DNA of 64,000 nt, from assembly GCF_000203915.1 (NCBI RefSeq), contig NC_008390.1, positions 2,914,001 to 2,978,000 on the forward strand, in the 5' to 3' direction. Below the pieces are notes generated by a model, which saw nothing but the letters and a program-made list of their open reading frames with translations, had not been told where the DNA came from and ran no database searches. The stretch comes from Burkholderia ambifaria AMMD (lineage in GTDB: Bacteria; Pseudomonadota; Gammaproteobacteria; Burkholderiales; Burkholderiaceae). Shown here piece after piece: positions 26,300-36,166 of this stretch; within the stretch, counting starts at the first letter, position 1; each line of letters opens with the position of its first letter. A program made the translations under genes and the position numbers.

Positions 26300-27328
26300 T
26301 CAGTCGCGCGCTTCGAATGCCGCGGCCGCGCGACCGAGACGATCGTTGACCGCGATCCACTCGACGGTCTCGGGCAGCTTCTCGACGAGGATGCGTGCGA
26401 CCTGCGCGCGGTCGAGCGCGCGCAGCATCCCGTATAGGTCGCGTGCATACGCCTGCGGATCTTCCGGCGCCGCGACGAAATGCACGCCGTCAGCCTGCGC
26501 CCAGCGTCCCGCGCGCGACGCGCGTGCGACGAGCGCGACGCGTTCGCCGTCGGTCTGCGCGGCCGCGAGCAGCGGCTCGAGCGCGTCGAACGGCATGAGC
26601 GAGAGCGGCGTGCGCGGCGCGTAATGCGCCTTCAGCGTGCCGGACGCGCGCGGCGCGGTCGCGTCGCCGCCGTCGGGCAGGCGCGGCGCGCGGCCGAGCA
26701 CGTCGGCGATCTGCTGCGGCGTCACGTGGCCCGGACGCAGCAGCGCCGGGAAGCCGCGCGACAGGTCGAGAATCGTCGATTCGATGCCGACTTCGGACGC
26801 GCCGCCGTCGAGCACGTGCACCGTGTCGCCGAATTCGTCGCGCACATGCTGAGCGGTCGTCGGGCTCACATGGCCGAAGCGGTTCGCGGACGGCGCGGCG
26901 ACGCCGCCGTGGCCGCCGCGCCGCGCGCTGAACGCAGCCAGCAGCGCCTGCGCGACCGGATGCGACGGACAACGCAGGCCGACCGAATCCTGCCCGCCGC
27001 TCACGGCGTCCGGAATGCGCGCATGGCGCTTCAGGATCAAAGTGAGCGGGCCCGGCCAGAATGCATCGATCAGCGCCTGCGCATCGGCCGGCAGGTCGTC
27101 GGCCCAGTAGCCCGGATCGCCGCCGGGCGGCAGATGCACGATCACCGGATGGTTCGCCGGGCGCCCTTTCGCCGCGTAGATGCGCGCGACGGCTTCGGGG
27201 TTCGCCGCGTCGCCGCCGAGCCCGTACACGGTTTCGGTCGGGAACGCGACGAGCTGCCCCGCGTCGAGCAGCGCGGCGGCCGCGTCGATCTGCGCGCGCG
27301 TCACGGAGTTCGGGAGATCGATGGACAT
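26300..27328 (-). CDS. sua5: L-threonylcarbamoyladenylate synthase, Sua5 type
   Basis: 342 residues from the ATG at 27328. The YrdC-like catalytic domain covers ~1-205: FPTETVYGLGGDA, KGRPANHPVIVHL, PLTLIL and APSANRFGHVSPT. A C-terminal Sua5 domain (~225-342) follows, so this is the long form rather than TsaC. It makes threonylcarbamoyl-AMP from threonine, bicarbonate and ATP, for t6A37 tRNA modification. It lies 11 bases after purK and is probably cotranscribed with purE and purK. Confidence 0.92.
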   Translation of the reverse strand: MSIDLPNSVTRAQIDAAAALLDAGQLVAFPTETVYGLGGDAANPEAVARIYAAKGRPANHPVIVHLPPGGDPGYWADDLPADAQALIDAFWPGPLTLILKRHARIPDAVSGGQDSVGLRCPSHPVAQALLAAFSARRGGHGGVAAPSANRFGHVSPTTAQHVRDEFGDTVHVLDGGASEVGIESTILDLSRGFPALLRPGHVTPQQIADVLGRAPRLPDGGDATAPRASGTLKAHYAPRTPLSLMPFDALEPLLAAAQTDGERVALVARASRAGRWAQADGVHFVAAPEDPQAYARDLYGMLRALDRAQVARILVEKLPETVEWIAVNDRLGRAAAAFEARD

Positions 27329-27339
27329 CGGCTGGCGCC

Positions 27340-28536
27340 TCAGTCGAGCGGCACGCGCAGCAGCTGCGCACAAGCGGTGGCGGCGGCGACGGCGTCGTCG
27401 CGCGTCTCGGCCGTGAAGTTCACGTGGCCCATCTTGCGGCCGACGCGCGCTTCTTCCTTGCCGTACAGATGCAGGTGCGCGGCCGGCATCGCGGCGACCG
27501 TGTCCCACGGCGGCGTGACGGCCCCGGCCGCCGCACCATTGGGGAACCACACGTCGCCGAGAATGTTCAGCATCGCGGCCGGCGAATGCTGGCGCGGGTT
27601 GCCGAGCGGCATGCGCGTCATCGCGCGCACCTGCTGCTCGAACTGACTCGTTGCGCACGCATCGACCGTGTAGTGGCCGGAGTTGTGCGGGCGCGGCGCC
27701 ATTTCGTTCGCGACGAACGAGCCGTCTTCCAGCACGAAGAATTCGACGCACAGCACGCCGACGTAGCCGAGCGTATCGGCGATCCGGACGGCCGCCTGCT
27801 GCGCCTCTTCGACACGCGCGGCATCGGCGGCCGGCGCCGGCACGATGGTCAGCGCGAGGATGCCGTTGTGATGCACGTTCTGCGCGAGCGGGAAGGCGGC
27901 CGAGCGGCCGTCCGCGCCGCGCGCGATCAGCGCCGACACTTCGTACTTCAGCGGCAGGCGCTTTTCGAGCACGCACGGCACGCCGCCGAGCGCCGCATGC
28001 GCATCGCGCGCTTCCCGCGCGGTGCTCACGCGCACCTGGCCCTTGCCGTCGTAGCCGAGACGCGCCGTCTTCAGGATGCCCGGCAGCACCGCGTCGAGCG
28101 CGGCATCGTCGAGCGCGGCGAGGGCCGCCGCCGATTCGATCACGACGTGCGGCGCGACCGGCACGCCGGAGGCCTCGATGAAACGCTTCTCCGCGATCCG
28201 GTCCTGCGCGACCGCGACGCAGCGGCCGGCCGGCGCGACGAACGTCGTTCGCGCGAGGAAGTCGAGGCTCGCGGCCGGCACGTTCTCGAATTCCGTCGAC
28301 ACGGCCTCGCACAGCCCGGCCAGCTCGGCGAGCGCGGCTTCGTCGTCGTAGGCCGCGCGCAGGTGGCGGTCGGCGACCGCGCCGGCCGGGCTCGCCGGAT
28401 CGGGATCGAGCACGGCGACGCGATAGCCCATCGACTGGGCGGCAAAGCAGAACATGCGGCCGAGCTGGCCGCCGCCGACCATGCCCAGCCACGCGCCGGG
28501 CAGGATCGGGGAAACGGAATCAGGAGTTGCGGTCAT
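27340..28536 (-). CDS. purK: N5-carboxyaminoimidazole ribonucleotide synthase PurK
   Basis: 398 residues. The ATP-grasp enzyme opens with [22 protein letters not shown], continues with [12 protein letters not shown] and ends its catalytic core with [13 protein letters not shown]. It carboxylates AIR to N5-CAIR, which PurE then mutates. The gene follows purE by 88 bases on the same strand, the classic PurE/PurK order. Full length for the family. Confidence 0.95.
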   Translation of the reverse strand: MTATPDSVSPILPGAWLGMVGGGQLGRMFCFAAQSMGYRVAVLDPDPASPAGAVADRHLRAAYDDEAALAELAGLCEAVSTEFENVPAASLDFLARTTFVAPAGRCVAVAQDRIAEKRFIEASGVPVAPHVVIESAAALAALDDAALDAVLPGILKTARLGYDGKGQVRVSTAREARDAHAALGGVPCVLEKRLPLKYEVSALIARGADGRSAAFPLAQNVHHNGILALTIVPAPAADAARVEEAQQAAVRIADTLGYVGVLCVEFFVLEDGSFVANEMAPRPHNSGHYTVDACATSQFEQQVRAMTRMPLGNPRQHSPAAMLNILGDVWFPNGAAAGAVTPPWDTVAAMPAAHLHLYGKEEARVGRKMGHVNFTAETRDDAVAAATACAQLLRVPLD

Positions 28537-28624
28537 GTCAGTGGTCGGTCGCGGCGGGCGCTGCCCGCCGCAGTGAGGAAAGTCAGGCGGCCGCCGGAAT
28601 GACAGTGCGGCCGCCGGTGCGCCG

Positions 28625-29146
28625 TCATGCCAGCGGCGGCAGCACCATGGCGTGCGCGGCTTCGTTCTGGCGCACGCGGAACGCGGCGAGCCGGTTCGCG
28701 TAGTCGGCCGACGTGCCGGACAGGATCGACACCGCGAACAGCGCGGCGTTCGCGGCGCCGGCCTCGCCGATCGCGAACGTCGCGACCGGCACGCCCTTCG
28801 GCATCTGCACGATCGAGTGCAGCGAATCGACGCCCTTCAGGTACTTGCTCGCGACCGGCACGCCGAGCACCGGCACCGTGGTTTTCGCGGCCAGCATGCC
28901 GGGCAGGTGCGCGGCGCCGCCGGCGCCCGCGATGATCGCGCGCAGCCCGCGCTCGCGCGCCTTCTCCGCATAGTCGAACATCTCGTCGGGCATCCGGTGC
29001 GCGGACACGACCTTCGCTTCGTACGGCACGCCGAATTCCTGCAGGATCGCGACCGCGTTCTTCATCACGTCCCAGTCGGAACTCGAACCCATCAGCACGC
29101 CGATCAGCGGCGCGCTGTGCGTGTGGGCGGTCTGGACTTCACTCAT
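28625..29146 (-). CDS. purE: N5-carboxyaminoimidazole ribonucleotide mutase PurE (class I)
   Basis: 173 residues. The motif [16 protein letters not shown], the active-site SAHRMPD and [13 protein letters not shown] identify class I PurE, which works with PurK. It converts N5-CAIR to CAIR in de novo purine synthesis. AAGGAC precedes the ATG. A long hairpin (29164-29197) sits in the 66-base gap from purC, with its base 18 bases before the start. Confidence 0.95.
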   Translation of the reverse strand: MSEVQTAHTHSAPLIGVLMGSSSDWDVMKNAVAILQEFGVPYEAKVVSAHRMPDEMFDYAEKARERGLRAIIAGAGGAAHLPGMLAAKTTVPVLGVPVASKYLKGVDSLHSIVQMPKGVPVATFAIGEAGAANAALFAVSILSGTSADYANRLAAFRVRQNEAAHAMVLPPLA

Positions 29147-29163
29147 TTTCGTATGTCCTTGTC

Positions 29164-29197
29164 GACCCGAGTTAGCGCTTCAGCGCTTACTCGGGTC
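29164..29197 (-). other. Long hairpin in the purC-purE gap, without a U-tract
   Basis: GACCCGAGT and ACTCGGGTC pair, then after one T-T mismatch AGCGCT pairs with AGCGCT around a TTCA-type loop: 15 pairs in all. No T-run follows on either strand, so it is not a standard terminator. It may stabilise or process the purC-purE transcript. Confidence 0.75.
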
Positions 29198-29212
29198 CCA
29201 TGCAAAGCTCGC

Positions 29213-30103
29213 TCAGGCGAGCGGCTGGCCGGTGATGCGCTCGAGCGCTTCCTGGTACTTCGCGGCCGTCTTCTCGACGACGTCGGCCGGCAGCGCCGGC
29301 GCCGGCGCGGTCTTGCCCCACGGCTGCGTCTCGAGCCAGTCGCGCACGAACTGCTTGTCGAACGACGGCGGGTTGGTGCCGACCTGGTACTGGTCGGCCG
29401 GCCAGAAGCGCGACGAATCGGCCGTCAGCACTTCGTCCATCAGGTACAGCTTGCCGTGATTGTCGAGGCCGAATTCGAACTTCGTGTCGGCGATGATGAT
29501 GCCGCGCGTCGCCGCGTAGTCGGCCGCTTCCTTGTACAGGCGGATCGAGATGTCGCGAATCGTCGCAGCCAGCTCGGTGCCGATGCGGCGCTCGGTTTCC
29601 TCGAACGTGATGTTCTCGTCGTGCTCGCCGAGTTCGGCCTTCGCGGCCGGCGTGAAGATCGGCTCGGGCAGCTTCTGCGCGTTCTGCAGGCCTTCCGGCA
29701 ACTGCACGCCGCACACGGCGCCCGACGCCTGGTATTCCTTCCAGCCGCTGCCGGCCAGGTAGCCGCGCACGACCGCTTCGATCATGATCGGCTCGAGGCG
29801 CTTGACGACCACGCCGCGGCCCTTGACCTGCTCGACCTCGTCGGCCGCGACGACCGCTTCCGGCGCGTCGCCCGTCAGGTGGTTCGGCACGATGTGCGCG
29901 AGCTTGTCGAACCAGAAGTTCGCCATCTGGTTCAGCACGCGGCCCTTGTTCGGAATCGGCTCGCCCATGATCACGTCGAATGCCGACAGGCGATCGGTCG
30001 TGACGATCAGGAGCTTGTCGTTGCCGACCGCGTAGTTATCGCGGACCTTGCCGCGACCGAGGAGCGGCAGCGAGCGGAGCGTGGATTCGTAAAGGGTAGA
30101 CAT
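29213..30103 (-). CDS. purC: Phosphoribosylaminoimidazole-succinocarboxamide synthase (SAICAR synthetase)
   Basis: 296 residues. Starts [23 protein letters not shown], the eukaryote-like longer PurC form found in beta-proteobacteria. Also visible: [41 protein letters not shown] (split here: [17 protein letters not shown] then LAGSGWKEY) and DTKFEFG. It joins CAIR to aspartate with ATP, the step after PurE. Upstream of purE-purK-sua5 on the same strand; the 221-base gap to fba contains a probable terminator for fba and presumably the purC promoter. Confidence 0.95.
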   Translation of the reverse strand: MSTLYESTLRSLPLLGRGKVRDNYAVGNDKLLIVTTDRLSAFDVIMGEPIPNKGRVLNQMANFWFDKLAHIVPNHLTGDAPEAVVAADEVEQVKGRGVVVKRLEPIMIEAVVRGYLAGSGWKEYQASGAVCGVQLPEGLQNAQKLPEPIFTPAAKAELGEHDENITFEETERRIGTELAATIRDISIRLYKEAADYAATRGIIIADTKFEFGLDNHGKLYLMDEVLTADSSRFWPADQYQVGTNPPSFDKQFVRDWLETQPWGKTAPAPALPADVVEKTAAKYQEALERITGQPLA

Positions 30104-30131
30104 CGTCTTTTCGCAGATAAGGAGCCAAACA

Positions 30132-30171
30132 AAAAGGGAAACGCCGTTCCCCGCGGCAGGCGGGAACGGCG
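30132..30171 (-). terminator. Probable terminator after fba
   Basis: Stem CGCCGTTCCC (30142-30151) with GGGAACGGCG (30162-30171). On the minus strand it is followed by TTTCCCTTTTTGT, a broken T-tract. It lies between the fba stop and the purC start. Confidence 0.55.
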
Positions 30172-30324
30172 GTCTTGCAATGCGTCGGCGAACCGGCGGG
30201 CGATCGTGCCCGCCAGTTGCCGGCCGGCCCTCGTTCGGCCGGACGGAACGGCTGCCGGGGCCGGATCAGTCCGGCACCGGGCAACCGGCCCCAGCCTTTC
30301 GGCGGGGGCAATCGTACTACAGTC

Positions 30325-31389
30325 TCAGCGCACGACCTGCGCGAGCGCGCCGGACTTGTACTGTTCGGCGATCTTGTCGAGCGACACCGGCTTGATCTTC
30401 GCGGCCTGGCCTTCGCAGCCGAACGCGAGGTAGCGGTCGACGCACACCTTCTTCGCCGCTTCGCGCGCGGGCTTCAGGTAGTCGCGCGGATCGAACTTGC
30501 CCGGGTTCTCGAACAGGTAGCGGCGGATCGCACCGGTGATCGCGAGACGCAGGTCGGTGTCAATGTTGATCTTGCGCACGCCGTGCTTGATGCCTTCCTG
30601 GATTTCCTCGACCGGCACGCCGTAGGTTTCCTTCATGTCGCCGCCGAACTGGCGAATTTCTTCCAGCAGCTCCTGCGGCACCGACGACGAACCGTGCATC
30701 ACCAGATGCGTGTTCGGGATGCGTGCGTGGATTTCCTTGATGCGCTGGATCGACAGGATGTCGCCCGTCGGCTTCTTCGAGAACTTGTACGCGCCGTGCG
30801 ACGTGCCGATCGCGATCGCGAGCGCGTCACACTGCGTGAGCTTCACGAAGTCGGCCGCCTGCTCCGGATCGGTCAGCAACTGCTCGCGGGTCATCGTGCC
30901 TTCCGCGCCGTGGCCGTCTTCCTTGTCGCCCTTCATCGTCTCGAGCGAGCCGAGCACGCCGAGTTCGGCCTCGACCGTCACGCCGATCGAGTGCGCCATC
31001 TCGACGACCTTGCGCGACACGTCGACGTTGTACTCGTACGAGGCGACCGTCTTGCCGTCGGCTTCGAGCGAACCGTCCATCATCACGCTGGTGAAGCCGC
31101 TGCGGATCGCGCCCATGCAGACTGCCGGCGACTGGCCGTGGTCCTGGTGCATCACGACCGGGATGTGCGGATACGACTCGACCGCCGCTTCGATCAGGTG
31201 GCGCAGGAACGGCTCGCCCGCGTACTTACGCGCGCCGGCCGATGCCTGCATGATCACGGGCGCGCCGACCTGATCCGCCGCCGCCATGATCGCCTGGACC
31301 TGCTCCAGGTTGTTCACGTTGAAGGCCGGCAGGCCGTAACCGTGCTCTGCCGCGTGGTCCAGCAATTGACGCATTGATACGAGAGGCAT
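30325..31389 (-). CDS. fba: Fructose-bisphosphate aldolase, class II
   Basis: 354 residues, CbbA-like type B class II aldolase. The zinc-binding His are in [10 protein letters not shown] and further on; the active-site region [15 protein letters not shown] and GTSHGAYKF fit the family. It interconverts fructose 1,6-bisphosphate with glyceraldehyde 3-phosphate and dihydroxyacetone phosphate. Forms a glycolysis/gluconeogenesis block with pyk and pgk upstream. GGAGTTCC precedes the ATG. Burkholderia usually lack phosphofructokinase, so the gluconeogenic direction probably matters most; that is inference. Confidence 0.95.
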   Translation of the reverse strand: MPLVSMRQLLDHAAEHGYGLPAFNVNNLEQVQAIMAAADQVGAPVIMQASAGARKYAGEPFLRHLIEAAVESYPHIPVVMHQDHGQSPAVCMGAIRSGFTSVMMDGSLEADGKTVASYEYNVDVSRKVVEMAHSIGVTVEAELGVLGSLETMKGDKEDGHGAEGTMTREQLLTDPEQAADFVKLTQCDALAIAIGTSHGAYKFSKKPTGDILSIQRIKEIHARIPNTHLVMHGSSSVPQELLEEIRQFGGDMKETYGVPVEEIQEGIKHGVRKINIDTDLRLAITGAIRRYLFENPGKFDPRDYLKPAREAAKKVCVDRYLAFGCEGQAAKIKPVSLDKIAEQYKSGALAQVVR

Positions 31390-31582
31390 TGTGGAACTCC
31401 TTGGAATGAAAACCGGTGCGCCCTGACGCCGGCGCGGCGCTCGCTCCCGTTCGATCGGGGGGCACGGCGCGGCTGAGCGTCGAATAGCGGCATTTTATCG
31501 CGAAGCGCCTCCGATTCCGACCGCCCGGTGGCGCCTGCTCGCAATTTGTTACCTTCGCACGGCACAATGCGGGCAAAAAACA

Positions 31583-31620
31583 GAAAAAAAGCCGCGCGGG
31601 GTATCGGACCCCGCGCGGCT
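31583..31620 (-). terminator. Terminator after pyk
   Basis: Stem AGCCGCGCGGGGT / ACCCCGCGCGGCT (31590-31602, 31608-31620) with a five-base loop, followed on the minus strand by T7 from the A-run 31583-31589. A TTTT on the plus side may make it bidirectional. Confidence 0.9.
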
Positions 31621-31685
31621 TTTCGTCAATAAACGGTGCCGGATCGGCTCGGACGGCCGCCCCGGCGCACGCCGGCGCCTAGCGA

Positions 31686-33122
31686 TCAGTAATGCTCGCC
31701 GACCCGCACGATCTTCAGCGTATTGGTGCCGCCCGCCTGCCCCATCGGCTCGCCGACGGTCAGCACGACCATGTCGCCGTGCTGCACGTAGCCCTGCTTC
31801 ACGACGATCTCGAGCGCCGCCTGCAGCGCCGAGTCGCGGTCGCTGTTGAAGTCGACGTGCAGCGGCGTCACGTTGCGGTACAGCGCCATCGTACGCTCGC
31901 TGCCGACGCGCGGCGTCAGCGCGAAGATCGGCACGTGCGTGTAGTGCCGCGACATCCACAGCGCGGTCGCGCCCGATTCGGTCAGCGCGATGATCGCCTT
32001 GGCGCCGAGGTGATAGGCGGTAAACAGCGCGCCCATCGCGATCGACTGGTCGATCCGCGTGAACGTGCGGTCGAGGAAATCCTTGTCGAGCTCGACGTGC
32101 TCGGACTTTTCCGCCTCGACGCACACGGCCGCCATCGTCTCGATCGTGACGACCGGATACTTGCCGGCGGCCGTCTCGGCCGACAGCATCACCGCGTCGG
32201 TGCCGTCGAGCACCGCATTCGCGACGTCCGACACTTCCGCGCGGGTCGGCACCGGCGCGAGGATCATCGACTCCATCATCTGCGTCGCGGTGATCACGAG
32301 CTTGTTCGACTCGCGCGCCATCCGGATCATCCGCTTCTGCAGCGCCGGCACGGCCGCGTTGCCGACTTCCACCGCGAGGTCGCCGCGCGCGACCATGATG
32401 CCGTCGGATGCGTCGAGGATGCTCTGCAGCGCCGGAATCGCCTCCGCGCGCTCGATCTTCGCGATCATCTTCGGCTTGATGCCGTAAGGCGCGCCCGCGA
32501 TGTTCGCGAGCTGGCGCGCCATTTCCATGTCGGTCGCGTTCTTCGGGAACGACACCGCGACGAGATCCGCGCCGAGCGACATCGCCGTGCGGATGTCCTC
32601 CATGTCCTTCGCGGTCAGCGCGGGCGCCGACAGCCCGCCGCCCTGCCGGTTGATCCCCTTGTTGTTCGACAGCTCGCCGCCCACCTTGACGACCGTGTGG
32701 ATCTCGTCGCCGAGCACGCGCTCGACGGTCAGCACGATCAGGCCGTCGTTCAGCAGCAGCAGGTCGCCCGGCTTCAGGTCACGCGGCAGTTCCTTGTAGT
32801 CGAGGCCGACGCGCTCGTCGTTGCCGAGCTCGCAGCCCGCGTCGAGGATGAAGGCCTGGCCCGGCTCGAGCGTGGTCTTGCCGTTCTCGAACTTGCCGAC
32901 GCGGATCTTCGGGCCCTGGAGGTCGGCCATGATCGCGATCTCGCGGCCGACCTTGCGGGCGGCCTCGCGCACCATCTCGGCGCGCTGGCGGTGATCGTCG
33001 GCCGTACCGTGCGAAAAATTGAGCCGCACGACGTCGAGGCCCGCCTGCATCATCTGCAGCAGAATCTCCGGCGAACTGGAAGCCGGGCCGATCGTGGCGA
33101 CTATCTTGGTGGCGCGCTGCAT
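31686..33122 (-). CDS. pyk: Pyruvate kinase
   Basis: 478 residues from the ATG at 33122, which AGGAG precedes by 5 bases; an ATG at 33134 would swallow that ribosome site. Opens MQRATKIVATIGPASSS, with LNFSHG, the catalytic MIAKIERAEAIPALQ, MVARGDLAVE and ITATQMMESM. It transfers phosphate from phosphoenolpyruvate to ADP. Length is standard for bacterial PykA-type enzymes. Lies 284 bases downstream of pgk. Confidence 0.95.
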   Translation of the reverse strand: MQRATKIVATIGPASSSPEILLQMMQAGLDVVRLNFSHGTADDHRQRAEMVREAARKVGREIAIMADLQGPKIRVGKFENGKTTLEPGQAFILDAGCELGNDERVGLDYKELPRDLKPGDLLLLNDGLIVLTVERVLGDEIHTVVKVGGELSNNKGINRQGGGLSAPALTAKDMEDIRTAMSLGADLVAVSFPKNATDMEMARQLANIAGAPYGIKPKMIAKIERAEAIPALQSILDASDGIMVARGDLAVEVGNAAVPALQKRMIRMARESNKLVITATQMMESMILAPVPTRAEVSDVANAVLDGTDAVMLSAETAAGKYPVVTIETMAAVCVEAEKSEHVELDKDFLDRTFTRIDQSIAMGALFTAYHLGAKAIIALTESGATALWMSRHYTHVPIFALTPRVGSERTMALYRNVTPLHVDFNSDRDSALQAALEIVVKQGYVQHGDMVVLTVGEPMGQAGGTNTLKIVRVGEHY

Positions 33123-33352
33123 GAAACTCCTCATCTGGATCAAGGTGGATGCGCTGGGTGAAACGCTGCGAGAGCCGGAATCGGCAGGCCCAGCGGCCGC
33201 CGTTCCGGGGGGCGTGCCGGTGCTTGCGCCCGGCATCGCTTTGTTCTGAATCTCGTGGTGCTGCACGGCCGCGTCGCCGGCGGCCGCCGGTGCGCGCGGG
33301 GCTGAGTTCGCCCGCGCGGGCGCGCGTTTGCGCTTGCCCGCGCCGGCCGGCT

Positions 33353-33370
33353 GCTCCGCTTTAGCGGAGC
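33353..33370. other. Perfect 8-bp palindrome between pgk and pyk
   Basis: GCTCCGCT and AGCGGAGC separated by TT, 37 bases past the pgk stop. No T-run follows, so termination is uncertain. The rest of 33123-33406 holds nothing I can name. Confidence 0.5.
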
Positions 33371-33406
33371 GCGCGGCCCTGGTCACCCCTGCGCGCGCCG
33401 CCACGC

Positions 33407-34603
33407 TCAGGCCGCCCGCGTTTCGAGCACTTCCACCGCCGGCAGCTTCTTCCCTTCGAGGAACTCGAGGAACGCGCCGCCGCCGGTCGAGATATAGCTG
33501 ACCTGGTCGTGGATGCCGTACTTCGCGATGGCCGCGAGCGTGTCGCCACCGCCCGCGATCGAGAACGCGGACGATTTGGCGATCGCTTCGGCGAGCGTCC
33601 TGGTGCCGTTGCCGAACTGGTCGAACTCGAACACGCCGACCGGACCGTTCCACACGATCGTGCCGGCCTTCTCGAGCTGGCTCGCGAGCGCCTTGGCCGT
33701 ATCCGGGCCGATGTCGAGGATCATGTCGTCCGCTTCGATGTCGGCGACCTGCTTCACCGTGGCCACGGCCGTCGGCGAGAATTCCTTGGCCGTCACGACG
33801 TCGGACGGGATCGGCACCGACGCGCCGCGCTCGCGCGCTTCGTCGATGATCGCCTTCGCCTCGGCGACGAGATCGGCTTCCGCGAGCGACTTGCCGATCG
33901 ACAGGCCCGCCGCGAGCATGAACGTGTTCGCGATGCCGCCGCCGACGATCAGCTGGTCGACCTTGCCGGCGAGCGACTTGAGAATGGTCAGCTTGGTCGA
34001 CACCTTCGAACCGGCGACGATCGCCACCAGCGGGCGGGCCGGATTGCCGAGCGCCTTGCCGAGCGCGTCGAGTTCGGCGGCCAGCAGCGGGCCCGCGCAC
34101 GCGACCGGCGCGTACTTCGCGATCCCGTGGGTGGTCGCTTCCGCGCGGTGCGCGGTGCCGAACGCGTCGTTCACGTACACGTCGCAGAGCTTCGCCATCT
34201 TCTGCGCGAGCTCGTCCGAGTTCTTCTTCTCGCCCTTGTTCACGCGGCAGTTCTCGAGCAGCACGACCTGGCCCGGCGCGACGTTCACGCCGTTCTCGAC
34301 CCAGTTCGCAACCAGCGGCACGTCGCGGCCGAGCAGTTCGGCGAGGCGCTTCGCGACCGGCGCGAGCGAGTCTTCGGGCTTGAATTCGCCTTCGGTCGGA
34401 CGACCGAGGTGCGACGTGACCATCACGGCCGCGCCGGCGTCGAGCGCGGCCTGGATGGCCGGCACGGACGCGCGCACGCGCGTGTCTTCGGTGATGTTGC
34501 CGTGATCGTCCTGCGGGACGTTCAGGTCGGCGCGGATGAACACCCGCTTGCCGGCGAGCTGGCCGGCGGCGATCAGGTCGGTAAGACGCTTGACTTGGCT
34601 CAT
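33407..34603 (-). CDS. pgk: Phosphoglycerate kinase
   Basis: 398 residues from the ATG at 34603 ([10 protein letters not shown]); the frame stays open upstream but this start gives the normal length. Substrate residues sit in [11 protein letters not shown] and [10 protein letters not shown]; the nucleotide site shows [17 protein letters not shown] and [13 protein letters not shown]. It interconverts 1,3-bisphosphoglycerate and 3-phosphoglycerate. Upstream partner of pyk and fba in the minus-strand glycolytic block. Confidence 0.95.
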   Translation of the reverse strand: MSQVKRLTDLIAAGQLAGKRVFIRADLNVPQDDHGNITEDTRVRASVPAIQAALDAGAAVMVTSHLGRPTEGEFKPEDSLAPVAKRLAELLGRDVPLVANWVENGVNVAPGQVVLLENCRVNKGEKKNSDELAQKMAKLCDVYVNDAFGTAHRAEATTHGIAKYAPVACAGPLLAAELDALGKALGNPARPLVAIVAGSKVSTKLTILKSLAGKVDQLIVGGGIANTFMLAAGLSIGKSLAEADLVAEAKAIIDEARERGASVPIPSDVVTAKEFSPTAVATVKQVADIEADDMILDIGPDTAKALASQLEKAGTIVWNGPVGVFEFDQFGNGTRTLAEAIAKSSAFSIAGGGDTLAAIAKYGIHDQVSYISTGGGAFLEFLEGKKLPAVEVLETRAA

Positions 34604-34815
34604 GTCGAACAGATTGAAGTAGTGGATGGGGAAAGGGGGTTCACGCTGGACGTGCGCGGGCAGCCGCGAAAGGGCGCCGGATGCGGCCGTGGCTGGCGGT
34701 TCGCATGACGCGCACGGGTAAAAAATCTTGAACGGGCATTCTAGCCGATCCATCCGGCAGACTGACCCGTGCGGCGGCGAATTCCGCCTATTTGGGATCG
34801 CACGCGGCCGCCGAC

Positions 34816-34838
34816 ACATTGCTGCATCGCAGCAATGT
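34816..34838. other. Perfect 10-bp inverted repeat upstream of pgk
   Basis: ACATTGCTGC and GCAGCAATGT around ATC, 45 bases past the azlD stop and 213 bases before the pgk start. No T-run on either strand. It could be an mRNA structure or an operator. The rest of the 280-base gap 34604-34883 shows nothing else clear. Confidence 0.6.
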
Positions 34839-34883
34839 ACACGCGCAAGCGGCCGATGCCCGGCCGGCCGGCGCCGCGATTCG

Positions 34884-35207
34884 TCAGAAGATCAGGCGCA
34901 GCACGGTGAAGACCAGCATCCCGATCACGATCGTACCGAGCATGCTGCGCCGCCACAAAAACCAGCCGAGGCCGGCGAGCGCCGCGTAGAACGGATGGTT
35001 GGACAGCGCGAACGACAGCCCGGCCGGCGTTTCGAGCACGTCGGGCAGCACGACCGCGACGAGCGCGGCGGCCGGCGCGTAGCGCAGCGCGCGCTGCGCG
35101 CGCTCGGGCAGCACGGTGCGTTCGCCGCCGAGCAGGAACAGCGCGCGCGTGACCGCCGTGACGATTGTCATCCCGACGATCACGATCCAGATGTCCGTCG
35201 CGCTCAT
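34884..35207 (-). CDS. azlD: Branched-chain amino acid exporter small subunit AzlD
   Basis: 107 residues from the ATG at 35207. Three to four membrane helices ([52 protein letters not shown]) and the typical [16 protein letters not shown] motif. It works with AzlC to export branched-chain amino acids. The start overlaps the azlC stop as ATGA. Confidence 0.88.
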   Translation of the reverse strand: MSATDIWIVIVGMTIVTAVTRALFLLGGERTVLPERAQRALRYAPAAALVAVVLPDVLETPAGLSFALSNHPFYAALAGLGWFLWRRSMLGTIVIGMLVFTVLRLIF

Positions 35208-35959
35208 TCGATTTCCTTCTCGTGCACGGTTTCGGTGCGGATGCGGCGCCAGTCGGCGCGTTCGACGAAGAAATCGGCCGTGCAGCCGGCCGCGAGCGCG
35301 GCCAGCACCGCGATCGGCAGCGCGAGCCGGTACGGCAGGTCGAAGGCGATCAGCGACACGACGCCCGCGACCGCGACGGCGGCGAGCGTCGAGCGGTTCG
35401 CGACCGCCGACACCATGATCGGGATCAGCGCAAGCGTGCCGGCCAGCTCCAGCCCCCAGCTCGCGGGAAAGACGCTCGCGAGCAGGATGCCGGCGAGCGA
35501 CGACACCTGCCACGACAGCCAGCTCGCGAGCGCCATCCCCCAGAAGTAGGCTTCCTTGCCCGGCACGTGGCCGTACGCGAAGGCCTGTTTCTGGAACAGC
35601 AGGTAGATCACGTCGCCGTTGAAATAGCCGATCGCGAGACGCCGCCACAGCGGCAGGTAGGAAAAATGGGGAGCAAGCCCGGCGCTGAAGATCACGAAGC
35701 GCAGGTTGACCATCGCGGCGGTGAGCAGGATCGTCCAGATCGGCAGCTTCGCGACCAGGAGCGGCAGCACCGCGAGCTGCGACGAGCCCGCGTAGACCAG
35801 GATCGACATCGCGCTCGCCTGCCCGAGCGTCATCACCGACTTGCTCATCGCGATGCCGGTCACGAGCCCCCAGGAGAGGATCGCAATCAGTGTCGGGGAA
35901 TAGTCGCGCGCGCCCTGGATCAGCGCGAAGCGGTCGGTGGCGGACAATCGAGCGAGCAT
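35204..35959 (-). CDS. azlC: Branched-chain amino acid exporter large subunit AzlC
   Basis: 251 residues from the ATG at 35959 (MLARLSATDRFALIQGARDYSP); the frame is open upstream but lacks family-like sequence. AzlC hallmarks: PTLIAILSWGLVTGIAM, SILVYAGSSQLAVLPLL and NLRFVIFSAGLAPH. About eight membrane helices. With AzlD it forms a LIV-E type exporter. Divergent from ilvE, a branched-chain aminotransferase, which fits the substrate. Confidence 0.9.
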   Translation of the reverse strand: MLARLSATDRFALIQGARDYSPTLIAILSWGLVTGIAMSKSVMTLGQASAMSILVYAGSSQLAVLPLLVAKLPIWTILLTAAMVNLRFVIFSAGLAPHFSYLPLWRRLAIGYFNGDVIYLLFQKQAFAYGHVPGKEAYFWGMALASWLSWQVSSLAGILLASVFPASWGLELAGTLALIPIMVSAVANRSTLAAVAVAGVVSLIAFDLPYRLALPIAVLAALAAGCTADFFVERADWRRIRTETVHEKEIE

Positions 35960-36166
35960 CGGAAAGCGGGCCGCGGCGGGCGGTTCGTGCGGGCTCCGGC
36001 GTCTCCTGCCGGCACGGCCCGTCGTTATTGGAATCGGTACCGGACGATTATAGCGCCGGCCCTGCGGCGACCGACCGGCTCGACACCAAATGACGCTAAA
36101 ATAAGCGTCTTTCCGGCTCAATGCTGCACACAAGCCGCTGTACCAATTGCTTCACAGGAGAACCCC

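Noticed and set aside
30172..30324. GC-rich inverted repeats in the fba-purC gap as a purine riboswitch
   Set aside because: Only overlapping GGCCGG-type pairings typical of GC-rich DNA are visible, with no conserved aptamer core.
33123..33406. In-frame N-terminal extension of pyruvate kinase reaching into the pgk-pyk gap
   Set aside because: The frame is open only because of high GC; the ATG at 33122 has a well-placed AGGAG and gives the normal family length.
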